Shown: positions 6,372 through 13,561 of the stretch, piece by piece
Layout: each line of letters starts with the position of its first letter
Numbering within the stretch: the stretch's first letter is position 1
NCBI GenBank assembly: GCA_012964265.1
Contig: DTUH01000112.1
Location: 1 to 14,027 of the forward strand
Source of the DNA: Candidatus Lambdaproteobacteria bacterium
GTDB lineage: Bacteria; SAR324; NAC60-12
Length of the DNA stretch: 14,027 nt
Direction: 5' to 3'
Position numbers and translations under genes: made by a program
Notes under the pieces: generated by a model
What the model saw: only the letters and a program-made list of their open reading frames with translations
The model's database searches: none
What the model was told of the DNA's origin: nothing

Positions 6372-8831
6372 TCAATTTGAATGCGGTTTTTCCACAATTC
6401 CAGTAATTAAGGTGGAGGGATTCCCGCAGTGCAGGAGCCAAAGCTGATGTGCTGCTCTGGTAACACCTACATACAGCAATTGCCGGGAACGAATATCCGG
6501 GCCGTATGTTGAAGCATCTGCGTCTGCGATTATAACCGTATCAAACTCAAGACCTTTAGTCTGTGAAATGTCTGTAATATCAATTCCCGGAGTAAATGAA
6601 AATTCCTGATCGCTTATGTAACGCATATTCGTAAGATCGGTTCTTTGCAGACCTTCAAACAAGGTTTGGGCTGTTTCCTGAGTGCGGGCCAATACAGCAA
6701 CACTGGCAAGGGGTTCACGAATAGCTAAATCTTCCAGTGTGTCAGCCAGAAATGCTATCATCGCACCACGTTCCCTGAAACGGAAAACATCCACCGGTAC
6801 ACCATGACGAGTAGAGTGCCAGACTGTATTTACGCTGTGTTCGCCGATCACTTTTTTTGCTGCTGACATTATTTCGTTTGTTGAACGGTAACCAATTTTT
6901 AAAGGTGCTAATGCGGTCACGTCCGGTTTTGTGCCATCGGGCAGGGTCAAATGAGAAAGTGATTCTTCCCAGGTTTCATGTTTTCGCCCAAGCATTATTC
7001 GTTGATCCAAATCTCCAGCTAATGTAACACTGGTCAGTTTTTCCGGTGTCAGACTTACTAAAAGCTGAAACTCAAGTGCACCAAAATCCTGAGCTTCATC
7101 GAGCATCAAATGTGTGTAGCTCAGAAGCTTACCGTTTTTGAGCTGCAATGGTCCCATCAGCAGTTGAAAAAGTAGAAGCAAAAGTGTATCATCTTCTTCA
7201 TCCAACATTGATTTTTCATCTGCAAAATTCAAATCAATACTGCCTAATCCTTCCACCAGCTCAACCAGAGGAATCCGTTCTGATTCTGCGACTTCTCCTG
7301 TTTCCTGCCTCTTTTGATACTGTCTAACCGCCCAAGTCCAGGCGCTTGTCAGTTGGGTTTCGCTAAATTCACCCGGAGCAAGCCGTCCCACTGTCTCAAC
7401 CAGCATTTCCTGACTGACAAGGCAATCATTCCATATTTGAGAAATCAATAAATGCGGTGATTCAAACAACTCCGGAAAAGCCTGTTCCAAAACATTTTGA
7501 AGTTGTTTTTCCATTCTTGAACTGGATAGTTTTGCAACCGCATCAATTAATACTTCGCCTTTTGACCAACCCACCAAACGCAGCAAACGTGGTATTAAAG
7601 GCATACCTTTCAAGGCGTCCCAAGCCTCAAGCAAGACTTCCAACTGTTCGACTTTGGCAAGTTTTACTTCAAACAATTTGCGGAACTTCATTGTTCGTTT
7701 TTTGATTTCCTCAAGATAATATTTCAGCCATAATGGATGTCTCTTAAGTTCAATCACATCCATCGGAGTGTTTTCCGCATAATTTGAAGGTAATTCAGGC
7801 AACGCACGTTGGCGGAGTCCGGACACCCATTTGTGATATGTCCTGGGACTTACGCCATGCACACCCAAAGCAGGTAAGACCTTGGACATGTAATTTGCTA
7901 AAGCCGGACCGAAAACAATCGGCAGTACAGTTTTTGGTTTAAAGTATTGAGGCTTTTTTGACATCAAATAAGCAAGTCTATGAAGCGCAACTGTGGTTTT
8001 GCCGGAACCTGCTCCGCCTTGAATCAAAATAATTCCGGATTCAGAATGTGTTATTACCTCAAATTGATGAGGATCTACCAATGCTGTGATCTGCCGGAGA
8101 TGTTTGTCCACCCTGTAACCGGAAAAACTGAGGTCGGTAGTTTTTCCAGAGTTAGATGTTAACTTTTGAGGCGCTTGGATTTCGTCCAGAGTTTTGTCAT
8201 GACCACTTTCCAGGCGCGGCATATTTTGACTTACCAAATGCCATTTATTACTACTTTCCTGTTCCGTTGATAAGTCTTCCAGAACACCCCCGGGCCAGTT
8301 GATTCGCATCAAAATGCCATTCTCTATCAGTAACATCCTCCTCGTGATCAACTCACCTTCCAGTTCGCGCTCACCAAAATCTTCGACATATTCATCTCCT
8401 TCACGATAGCGATAAAAAATTTGACTAATCGGCGCATTTTTCCAATCAACTATTGGACATGGCAAGTGTGTGGAAAAGCAGTTCTGGTTTCCAATCAATA
8501 AGTCCCGTTCACGATTGTTTTCCTTCAAGCGGATATGTGCAAAATAGGGAGTATCGAGATTATATCCGAAAACAGAACTGTGAGAATCCTGTTGTGTGTG
8601 CAGCAATACCATCCGCTCCATTTGTGCCATTACAGCCGGCACATCCTCGGGCAGTGTATCTGCGAGAGAATCACGTAATTCTATGATGTTCTCAAGTTGT
8701 AAGTTGCTTATATTACTTTGTTTATCCTCGGCAGCAAGCATCAGCAATCCTTGTTTTATAAGTAGCAGAAGCTGTTGTTCCTCCTCCAATACCTTTGCTT
8801 GTTCCGTGGATAGCTTTTTATTATTTCCCAT
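6372..8831 (-). CDS. HelD-like UvrD/Rep-family superfamily 1 helicase/ATPase
   Basis: An 819-residue superfamily 1 motor. The N-terminus (1-80) is an α-helical coiled-coil-like arm. It is followed by a small β-domain with YRYREGDEYVEDF (140-152), as in HelD proteins, which remove stalled RNA polymerase from DNA. Motor motifs are in order: Walker A GGAGSGKTT (272-280), Walker B LDEAQD (577-582), GDLDQ (606-610), GYRSTNE (647-653), TKGLEFD (758-764) and VGVTRA (788-793). Between Walker A and Walker B lies a large helical insertion (about 330-560), again typical of HelD. The gene follows murA across an octamer repeat. ATG 8829-8831 is directly preceded by an in-frame TAA, so this is the first possible start in its frame. 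A DNA-repair helicase role is the alternative. Confidence 0.88.
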   Translation of the reverse strand: MGNNKKLSTEQAKVLEEEQQLLLLIKQGLLMLAAEDKQSNISNLQLENIIELRDSLADTLPEDVPAVMAQMERMVLLHTQQDSHSSVFGYNLDTPYFAHIRLKENNRERDLLIGNQNCFSTHLPCPIVDWKNAPISQIFYRYREGDEYVEDFGERELEGELITRRMLLIENGILMRINWPGGVLEDLSTEQESSNKWHLVSQNMPRLESGHDKTLDEIQAPQKLTSNSGKTTDLSFSGYRVDKHLRQITALVDPHQFEVITHSESGIILIQGGAGSGKTTVALHRLAYLMSKKPQYFKPKTVLPIVFGPALANYMSKVLPALGVHGVSPRTYHKWVSGLRQRALPELPSNYAENTPMDVIELKRHPLWLKYYLEEIKKRTMKFRKLFEVKLAKVEQLEVLLEAWDALKGMPLIPRLLRLVGWSKGEVLIDAVAKLSSSRMEKQLQNVLEQAFPELFESPHLLISQIWNDCLVSQEMLVETVGRLAPGEFSETQLTSAWTWAVRQYQKRQETGEVAESERIPLVELVEGLGSIDLNFADEKSMLDEEDDTLLLLLFQLLMGPLQLKNGKLLSYTHLMLDEAQDFGALEFQLLVSLTPEKLTSVTLAGDLDQRIMLGRKHETWEESLSHLTLPDGTKPDVTALAPLKIGYRSTNEIMSAAKKVIGEHSVNTVWHSTRHGVPVDVFRFRERGAMIAFLADTLEDLAIREPLASVAVLARTQETAQTLFEGLQRTDLTNMRYISDQEFSFTPGIDITDISQTKGLEFDTVIIADADASTYGPDIRSRQLLYVGVTRAAHQLWLLHCGNPSTLITGIVEKPHSN

Positions 8832-8855
8832 TTATTTCGTTACTCTCTTACTCAT
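8832..8855 (-). other. Possible 7-codon leader reading frame before helD
   Basis: On the minus strand, ATG (8853-8855) inside the repeat starts a frame encoding MSKRVTK. It ends at TAA (8832-8834), immediately before the helD ATG and in the same frame. AAAGAG sequences of the repeat lie upstream as possible ribosome sites. Terminating ribosomes could restart on helD. This may equally be chance in a short repetitive sequence. Confidence 0.2.
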
Positions 8856-8888
8856 TTACTCTTTTACTCTTTTACTCTTTTACTCTTT
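8841..8888. repeat. Octamer tandem repeat (TACTCTTT)n between murA and helD
   Basis: Six head-to-tail 8-bp units: two variant units (TACTCTCT 8841-8848, TACTCATT 8849-8856) and four identical TACTCTTT units (8857-8888). On the coding (minus) strand the unit is AAAGAGTA. The repeat includes the last codons and stop of murA and reaches 10 bp from the helD start. Since 8 is not a multiple of 3, three units place a TAA in every frame. A purine-rich AAAGAG in each unit could act as a weak ribosome-binding core, so copy number would change its spacing to helD. Confidence 0.9.
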
Positions 8889-10158
8889 TAATTCTAGCGC
8901 CCAAAGCATTCAGCCGTTCGTCGATTTTTTCATAGCCACGGTCAATCTGATCAATATTGTGAATTTCCGTGATGCCATTTGCACCAAGTGCGGCAATTAA
9001 TAAAGCCATTCCTGCACGAATATCCGGAGAAGAAACTCTTGCTCCGTTTAGGGGAGTTGGACCGGAAACAACCGCTCTATGTGGATCACAAAGAATAATT
9101 TGTGCGCCCATTTCAATTAGCTTATCCACCCAAAACAAACGGCTTTCAAACATTTTTTCAAAAATTAAAACTGCACCTGAACATTGTGTGGCTACCACTG
9201 TCATGATGCTGGTTAAATCAGCTGGAAATCCCGGCCAGGGAGAATCATCAATTTTTGGAATTCCTCCTTGTACTTCTTTCTGTACGCAAAGTTTTTGCTT
9301 TTTCGGAATTAGTATGTCGTCGCCTTCAACCTGAATTTCTATACCCAGTTTTTCAAACATCAACCTTGTCATGTTCAAATACTTGACTCCTGCATTCTTG
9401 ATTCGCAATTCACTTCTTGTAACCGCAGCCAATCCAATAAAAGAACCGACTTCCGTGTGATCGGGCTGAATAGTGTAATCGGCACCTGCAAGGCTTTTCA
9501 CGCCTTCAATGATCAGCAAATTACTGCCGATACCTTCGATTTTAGCGCCCAGTTTTACGAGAAAATGACAGAGTCCCTGGACGTGTGGTTCACAGGCAGC
9601 GTTATAAATGCTGGATTTTCCTTGTGCGGTAACCGCAGCCATTACGGCATTTTCTGTGGCCATGACACTGGCTTCATCCAGATAAATATCTGTTCCTTTT
9701 AAACCTGCGGTGCGCATTTTATAAAGCCCTTTTTTATCCAGGGAAATTTTTGCACCAAGCTTTTCGAGTGCTAACAGATGAGTATGGACCGGTCTTAACC
9801 CGATGCGGTCTCCACCCGGTGAAGGTATATCTATCGAATTTTTGCGTGCGAGAAGAGGTCCTGCCAGGAGGAAAGAACCGCGAATCTGCTTAGCCTGTTC
9901 TGAATCCGGTACAGTTGATTGCAGATGACTTGAATCAAAACTAAAAGTATGTTTATCAATTTGCTTAACTTCTACGCCGAGACTGACAAGCAAATCACGC
10001 ATGATTGCAATGTCAAGAATGTCTGGCAAGTTGTGTAAAGTCACAGGCTCTTTTGCCAGTAAAGTTGCGGAAATTACTGGAAGAGCTTCGTTTTTATTGC
10101 CCGAAGGCGTGATACTTCCAGAGAGTGAGATTCCACCCTCAACAATGAATTTTTGCAT
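8872..10158 (-). CDS. murA: UDP-N-acetylglucosamine 1-carboxyvinyltransferase MurA, Asp active-site type
   Basis: MurA transfers enolpyruvate from PEP to UDP-GlcNAc, the first committed step of peptidoglycan synthesis in the cytoplasm. The 428-residue protein spans the full two-domain fold. Expected residues are present: K22-N23 (SGNKNEALP), R93 (QIRGSF), R122 (GLRPVH), D314 (GFPADL), R381 (RAGMAL) and R407 (DRGYE). The catalytic-loop residue usually Cys (Cys115 in E. coli, PGGC) is Asp117 here (PGGD, codon 9808-9810). Such a Cys-to-Asp change occurs naturally in mycobacteria and chlamydiae and makes the enzyme insensitive to fosfomycin. Start ATG 10156-10158 has only a weak ribosome site. 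The stop lies inside the octamer repeat. A paralogous enolpyruvyl transferase is unlikely given the conserved residues. Confidence 0.95.
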   Translation of the reverse strand: MQKFIVEGGISLSGSITPSGNKNEALPVISATLLAKEPVTLHNLPDILDIAIMRDLLVSLGVEVKQIDKHTFSFDSSHLQSTVPDSEQAKQIRGSFLLAGPLLARKNSIDIPSPGGDRIGLRPVHTHLLALEKLGAKISLDKKGLYKMRTAGLKGTDIYLDEASVMATENAVMAAVTAQGKSSIYNAACEPHVQGLCHFLVKLGAKIEGIGSNLLIIEGVKSLAGADYTIQPDHTEVGSFIGLAAVTRSELRIKNAGVKYLNMTRLMFEKLGIEIQVEGDDILIPKKQKLCVQKEVQGGIPKIDDSPWPGFPADLTSIMTVVATQCSGAVLIFEKMFESRLFWVDKLIEMGAQIILCDPHRAVVSGPTPLNGARVSSPDIRAGMALLIAALGANGITEIHNIDQIDRGYEKIDERLNALGARIKRVKE

Positions 10159-10186
10159 TTTTACTTAATTCTTTTATGACAGTCTT

Positions 10187-10215
10187 TTAATATGTTTAAA
10201 AATCGAAATTTTCAA
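10187..10215 (-). promoter_or_regulatory. Possible sigma-70 promoter for murA
   Basis: On the minus strand, TTGAAA (10210-10215) and TATTAA (10187-10192) have a 17-bp spacer. The -35 box matches five of six consensus bases and the -10 box four. The predicted start near 10180 would give a leader of about 22 bases to the murA ATG. The surroundings are AT-rich, so support is modest. Confidence 0.3.
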
Positions 10216-10255
10216 TTTCTACTTCTGGAAAAATCTTAATAAAATCAAAAATATT

Positions 10256-10284
10256 AGATTTCTCGCCCTGATCGAAATGACAAA
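10256..10284. repeat. Dispersed 'ATTTCTCG...CGAAATGAC' type repeat copy
   Basis: AGATTTCTCGCCC and TGATCGAAATGACAAA (10256-10284) match a short imperfect palindrome type that I recall as scattered in intergenic regions of many unrelated bacterial genomes, usually written as GTCATTTCGAG...CGAGAAATCT. The arms ATTTC and GAAAT pair around a GC-containing loop. It lies in the hflX-murA gap. The assignment rests on memory of the pattern, not on a second copy in this window. Confidence 0.4.
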
Positions 10285-10377
10285 CATCTGTTGTCTGTTT
10301 TTCAAGTTCTGGATTATTAAGGCTCGCAGTCGAATTTTGTTTTAGTCTGTTGATTCAGGGGAAAGTCCTGGAGCGGG

Positions 10378-11685
10378 TTAGTTCATCTCTGTAAAATTTA
10401 CTCCCATTTGATGCCGTAAGCGATCCAGATTTCCGGGAATTGTAGTCAATGTCATCAAAATCCCTTCCTCCTGATAATCAATGTTATCAACCCTGCTCCA
10501 TTCATAAATATTTGCTAATTGCCTGGAATGCTGATAATCAAGACGAATTGTCACTGTTTTCATACGTTCATCAAAAAATTCCAGAATCTTATTTCTTAAT
10601 TTTTCAACTAAATTTGAATAACTTTTCAAACCGTTTTTTTCATTGTTTCTTACTGAAACAAAAACTGCTTCAGGATACAGTTTTTTCAACATTAGCAATC
10701 GTGTAGGAGAAATCCGGTCTATTTTGTTAAATACTTTCAAAACTGGAATACAAAGAGCATCCAGATCTGCTAAAACCTCAGTTGTTGTTTGCAAATGCTC
10801 ATCGATCTTGTCACTGACATCAATTATTTGCAGCAACAAATCCGCATCTTTGACAGTTGCAAGTGTGGAACGAAACGCTGCTACCACTTCATGTGGAAGA
10901 TTACTTATGAAACCTACTGTGTCAGACAGCAATACTTTGGGTCGTGAATCTTCTTCCAGAAGCCGCGTTGTTGAATCAAGTGTAGCAAATAAACGGTCCT
11001 CCACCAATAATCCGGAATTTGTAAGCGCATTCATGATGGTGGATTTGCCGGCATTTGTGTAGCCTATCAGGCTCACACGAAGGCAGTTTGAGCGCCGCTG
11101 TTTTTGAGTAATACGCTCCTTTTCGACTCGTTTCAACTGTACTTTGAGTCGTGTGATTCTCTGACGTAAAAATTGTCTGTCTTTTTCAATCTGTTTCTCA
11201 CCAGTACCACGTGACGCCCCAATTCCACCACGCTCCCTGTCCAGGTGTTTCCACAACCCAACTAAACGAGGCAGCAGATATTCTGACTGCGCCAATCCTA
11301 TCTGGAGCTTTGCTTCACGTGTAAGAGCATTTTTTGCAAATATTTCTAAAATTACCTGTGTGCGATCCAGCACTTCACACTCAAATATTTTTTCTAAATT
11401 TTGAGTTTGCTTAGGACTGAGTTGATTGTCCACAAGCACTGCATCAACTTCTTTATTCCTGATTGCGGATTTAATCTCATCCAGCTTTCCTTTACCAAAA
11501 AAATAAGCAGGATGTATTTGTGGGCGGGCCTGAACAAGTTGTCCTGCCACTTCTCCGCCGAGAGAATAGGCCAGCGATGACATCTCCTCCAGTGAACTCT
11601 GGACTTCTGCATTTGATCTGTTTGGGAGTTGTACAGATACAATTAAAGCACGCTCCCAATTATTGAATAATCTGTTCTCGTCCAA
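10378..11685 (-). CDS. hflX: HflX, ribosome-associated GTPase
   Basis: HflX binds the 50S subunit and splits stalled or stress-arrested 70S ribosomes in the cytoplasm. The 435-residue protein has the N-terminal HflX domain (HPAYFFGKGKLDEI 58-71, LDRTQVILEIF 106-116). A glycine-rich linker follows (RERGGIGASRGTGEKQIE 150-167), then a basic coiled-coil. The G domain carries G1 GYTNAGKS (208-215), G2 within ATLDSTTR (234-241), G3 DTVGFI (255-260) and G4 NKID (320-323). The start is TTG (11683-11685). An in-frame TGA lies three codons upstream, the next Met is at residue 35 inside the conserved domain, and GAGG lies 4 bases before the TTG. It has its own strong promoter, so it is likely expressed independently of the synthetase gene. 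Confidence 0.96.
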   Translation of the reverse strand: MDENRLFNNWERALIVSVQLPNRSNAEVQSSLEEMSSLAYSLGGEVAGQLVQARPQIHPAYFFGKGKLDEIKSAIRNKEVDAVLVDNQLSPKQTQNLEKIFECEVLDRTQVILEIFAKNALTREAKLQIGLAQSEYLLPRLVGLWKHLDRERGGIGASRGTGEKQIEKDRQFLRQRITRLKVQLKRVEKERITQKQRRSNCLRVSLIGYTNAGKSTIMNALTNSGLLVEDRLFATLDSTTRLLEEDSRPKVLLSDTVGFISNLPHEVVAAFRSTLATVKDADLLLQIIDVSDKIDEHLQTTTEVLADLDALCIPVLKVFNKIDRISPTRLLMLKKLYPEAVFVSVRNNEKNGLKSYSNLVEKLRNKILEFFDERMKTVTIRLDYQHSRQLANIYEWSRVDNIDYQEEGILMTLTTIPGNLDRLRHQMGVNFTEMN

Positions 11686-11731
11686 ATAACCTCAGTATTA
11701 TGACTCAAGTAGTGCAGTATTTAAGCACGAA

Positions 11732-11761
11732 ATTATAGCATAAAAGATGTGCAAATGTAAA
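11732..11761 (-). promoter_or_regulatory. Strong extended -10 sigma-70 promoter for hflX
   Basis: On the minus strand, TTTACA (11756-11761) is followed after 18 bp by TATAAT (11732-11737), a perfect -10 box. It is preceded by TG-C (11738-11740), giving the extended -10 element TGCTATAAT. Transcription would start near 11725, about 40 bases before the TTG start of hflX. This is the best promoter-like sequence in the window. Confidence 0.65.
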
Positions 11762-11838
11762 ATGAATAATTTCTGCATCAGCCTGTAAAAACCACAAATC
11801 CGTTTTCCTGTATTCCATCTACATCAAACTTTCTGAGA

Positions 11839-11863
11839 CAAAAACTCGATCTACAGGATTGAG
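11839..11863 (-). terminator. Probable weak intrinsic terminator of the acyl-CoA synthetase gene
   Basis: Starting a few bases after the stop codon, the minus-strand transcript can fold CUCAAUC (11857-11863) with GAUCGAG (11845-11851) around a CUGUA loop. There is one A-C mismatch, and a run of five U (11840-11844) follows. The outer bases AAAAAC and GUUUUU could extend the stem. GC content is low, so termination may be partial. Confidence 0.4.
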
Positions 11864-11867
11864 AGGA

Positions 11868-13394
11868 TTAGTTTTTGATGTAAGACTCGCGTATTTCACG
11901 TTTAAGAGTTTTTCCCGCGACATTGCGCGGAAACGCATCAAGAATTTGGACATCTGCGATTCGCTGGAATTTTGCATCTACACGTTCATTAGTCCACATA
12001 ATCAATTCTTTTTGAGTAACGTTTTGACCATGGTGCATGATAACTGCCGCAATCGGTGTCTCACCCCATTTCTTATCAGGAACACCAAACACCGAAACCT
12101 CAGCAACCACAGGATGCTGAATTATTACTTCTTCAATATCTTTTGGATATACATTGACTCCGCCGCTGATGATCATGTCTTTGACACGGTCCACCAAAAA
12201 TAAAAAACCATCTTCATCAAGAAAACCTAAATCGCCGGAATGCAGCCAGCCGTCGACGATTGTTTTTTTTGTTAATTCCGGCTGCTTGTAGTAACCGCTC
12301 ATCATCATTGGTCCACGCCCGCATATTTCTCCAATCTCTTTTGCATCACATTCTTCACCATTTTCACGTAAAATTTTTATGTCAATAAACGGCGGTGCTG
12401 TTCCCACTGAACCAACTTTACGCAGTGCATCATCACGATCCAAATGTGAAAAGAATCCTTCCGTCACTCCATATAATTCATAAAAAATTCCGGGTAAAAC
12501 CTCATTCAGTTTGTGTTTGTATTCCAGCAGCAGAGGAGCACCCACATTTTGAAGCATTTCCAGTGAGCGAAGTTTTTCCGGTTCAAAGTCATGATGGTTA
12601 AGCAAAGCAATAATCTGCGAAGGTACCATGACCATGTGGGTCACTTTTTCTTTTATAATTGCATGTAAAACTGCTCCGGCATCAAAGTAATGGTGCAAAA
12701 TATAAGTCGCACCCAAAAACATCCATGGCATTAAATCCAGCATTGCGCCATTGAAAACAATCGCACCGGCGTGCAGCACTATGCTTTCCGGAGTCATTCG
12801 CCAGGCGGAAGCGAAGTGTGTGCAGTAATTCGCACGGACATAATGTGTGTGAACAATCCCTTTTGGCGCGCCAGTGGTTCCGCTGGAATACATGATGTTG
12901 TAAACATCGTCATCAGTTAATTCCGCATCCGGAGGTTCGTCTATAGAGGATTCAGAGATGAAATCCAGATAAGCAGTAAATCCGGATGCAATTATGCTTT
13001 CGCCACGAATAATCCAGTAGCCATTTTGAATTTCCGGAAGATCATTTTTTATTTTATCCAAAGTATCCGCAAATTCCGCATCCGCAAATACAATCACAGT
13101 GTCAGAATCCCGGAGTAATGTAATCAATCCGGACTCCTGTAACAGAGGACTTCCAGGCACAATCACGATTCCGGTTTTGGCGGCGGCCCAGTATAGTAAC
13201 ATCAATTCTTCACAATTTGGAAGAACTGTGGCCATTTTCTGCCCCTTACGAATTCCGGAAGCTAACAGAGCATTTGCCAGTCGATTCACACGTGAATTTA
13301 ATTCTGAGAAGTTTAAACGCTCTTCACCAACTACAAATGCAAGGTGATCTGCACGATAACGGGCATGTCTTGGAAGTAGAGAACCGATATTCAT
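11868..13394 (-). CDS. AMP-dependent acyl-CoA synthetase (ANL superfamily)
   Basis: This 508-residue adenylate-forming enzyme activates a carboxylic acid with ATP and then transfers it to CoA. The exact acid is not visible; length and pattern resemble medium- or long-chain fatty acyl-CoA ligases. Core motifs: A3 P-loop SSGTTGAPKG (170-179), A5 YGVTE (308-312), the A7 Asp in WLHSGDLG (383-390), the A8 hinge VDRVKDMIISGGVNVYP (401-417), and the A10 catalytic Lys in AGKTLKRE (493-500). Both the large N-terminal and the small C-terminal domain are complete. There is no signal or membrane segment, so it is cytoplasmic. ATG 13392-13394 has no clear ribosome site. It is divergent from the S41 protease gene and followed by a terminator-like hairpin. 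O-succinylbenzoate or bile-acid-type ligases are alternatives. Confidence 0.92.
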   Translation of the reverse strand: MNIGSLLPRHARYRADHLAFVVGEERLNFSELNSRVNRLANALLASGIRKGQKMATVLPNCEELMLLYWAAAKTGIVIVPGSPLLQESGLITLLRDSDTVIVFADAEFADTLDKIKNDLPEIQNGYWIIRGESIIASGFTAYLDFISESSIDEPPDAELTDDDVYNIMYSSGTTGAPKGIVHTHYVRANYCTHFASAWRMTPESIVLHAGAIVFNGAMLDLMPWMFLGATYILHHYFDAGAVLHAIIKEKVTHMVMVPSQIIALLNHHDFEPEKLRSLEMLQNVGAPLLLEYKHKLNEVLPGIFYELYGVTEGFFSHLDRDDALRKVGSVGTAPPFIDIKILRENGEECDAKEIGEICGRGPMMMSGYYKQPELTKKTIVDGWLHSGDLGFLDEDGFLFLVDRVKDMIISGGVNVYPKDIEEVIIQHPVVAEVSVFGVPDKKWGETPIAAVIMHHGQNVTQKELIMWTNERVDAKFQRIADVQILDAFPRNVAGKTLKREIRESYIKN

Positions 13395-13561
13395 TTTTTA
13401 ATTTATGCACTGTGGTTAAATTTATTAGCTAAACGTAAATTTCGAATGAGGTGATAAATAGCATAGACACTTTGCACTTTCAAGTAAAAGCTGGAATCAT
13501 CAAAGAATAATTATTCTTCTTGAAGAAGGTACTCTCTGTAAAAATATTCCTCAATCAACAA
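13395..13561. promoter_or_regulatory. Divergent promoter region with paired palindromes
   Basis: This 167-bp spacer separates the outward-reading synthetase and protease genes. On the plus strand TTGCAC (13472-13477) and AATCAT (13495-13500) are 17 bp apart and could be a weak promoter. Directly at the predicted start lies a perfect 16-bp palindrome AAGAATAATTATTCTT (13503-13518). It overlaps a second inverted repeat CTTCTT-G-AAGAAG (13516-13528). The arrangement suits an operator overlapping a transcription start, but the regulator is unknown. No clear promoter is seen for the synthetase gene. Confidence 0.35.

Larger units (their letters stand above)
10159..10377. other. Intergenic spacer between hflX and murA
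   Basis: A 219-bp gap without a convincing gene on either strand. It holds the possible murA promoter and the dispersed-repeat-like segment. It also has a weak AT-rich hairpin GAAATT-ttc-AATTTC (10205-10219) followed on the minus strand by a short T-rich stretch. That could be a poor terminator for hflX, but it overlaps the proposed murA -35 box. Confidence 0.5.

Noticed and set aside
6352..6441. Longer N-terminus of the aminotransferase from TTG 6441
   Set aside because: It would overlap the helicase gene by 70 bases, starts with TTG, and adds 30 residues not typical of the family; ATG 6351 fits better.
8841..8888. CRISPR array
   Set aside because: The units are 8 bp, directly adjacent, with no spacers.
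8596..9000. Plus-strand open frame of 134 codons with a hydrophobic, leucine-phenylalanine-rich stretch
   Set aside because: It is antisense to helD and murA, and the hydrophobic part comes from reading the octamer repeat in another frame.
10279..10301. GACAA...TTGTC hairpin followed by T-run as a terminator
   Set aside because: The T-run is on the plus strand, whereas both flanking genes are transcribed from the minus strand; the stem is only 5 bp.
11859..12203. Plus-strand open frame of 114 codons antisense to the acyl-CoA synthetase
   Set aside because: No ribosome site or recognisable protein; the opposite strand encodes conserved motifs throughout.
13520..13561. TTG 13520 as start of the S41 protease
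   Set aside because: Although AAGAAGG lies nearby, it follows rather than precedes this TTG, and the added residues would bury the lipoprotein signal.
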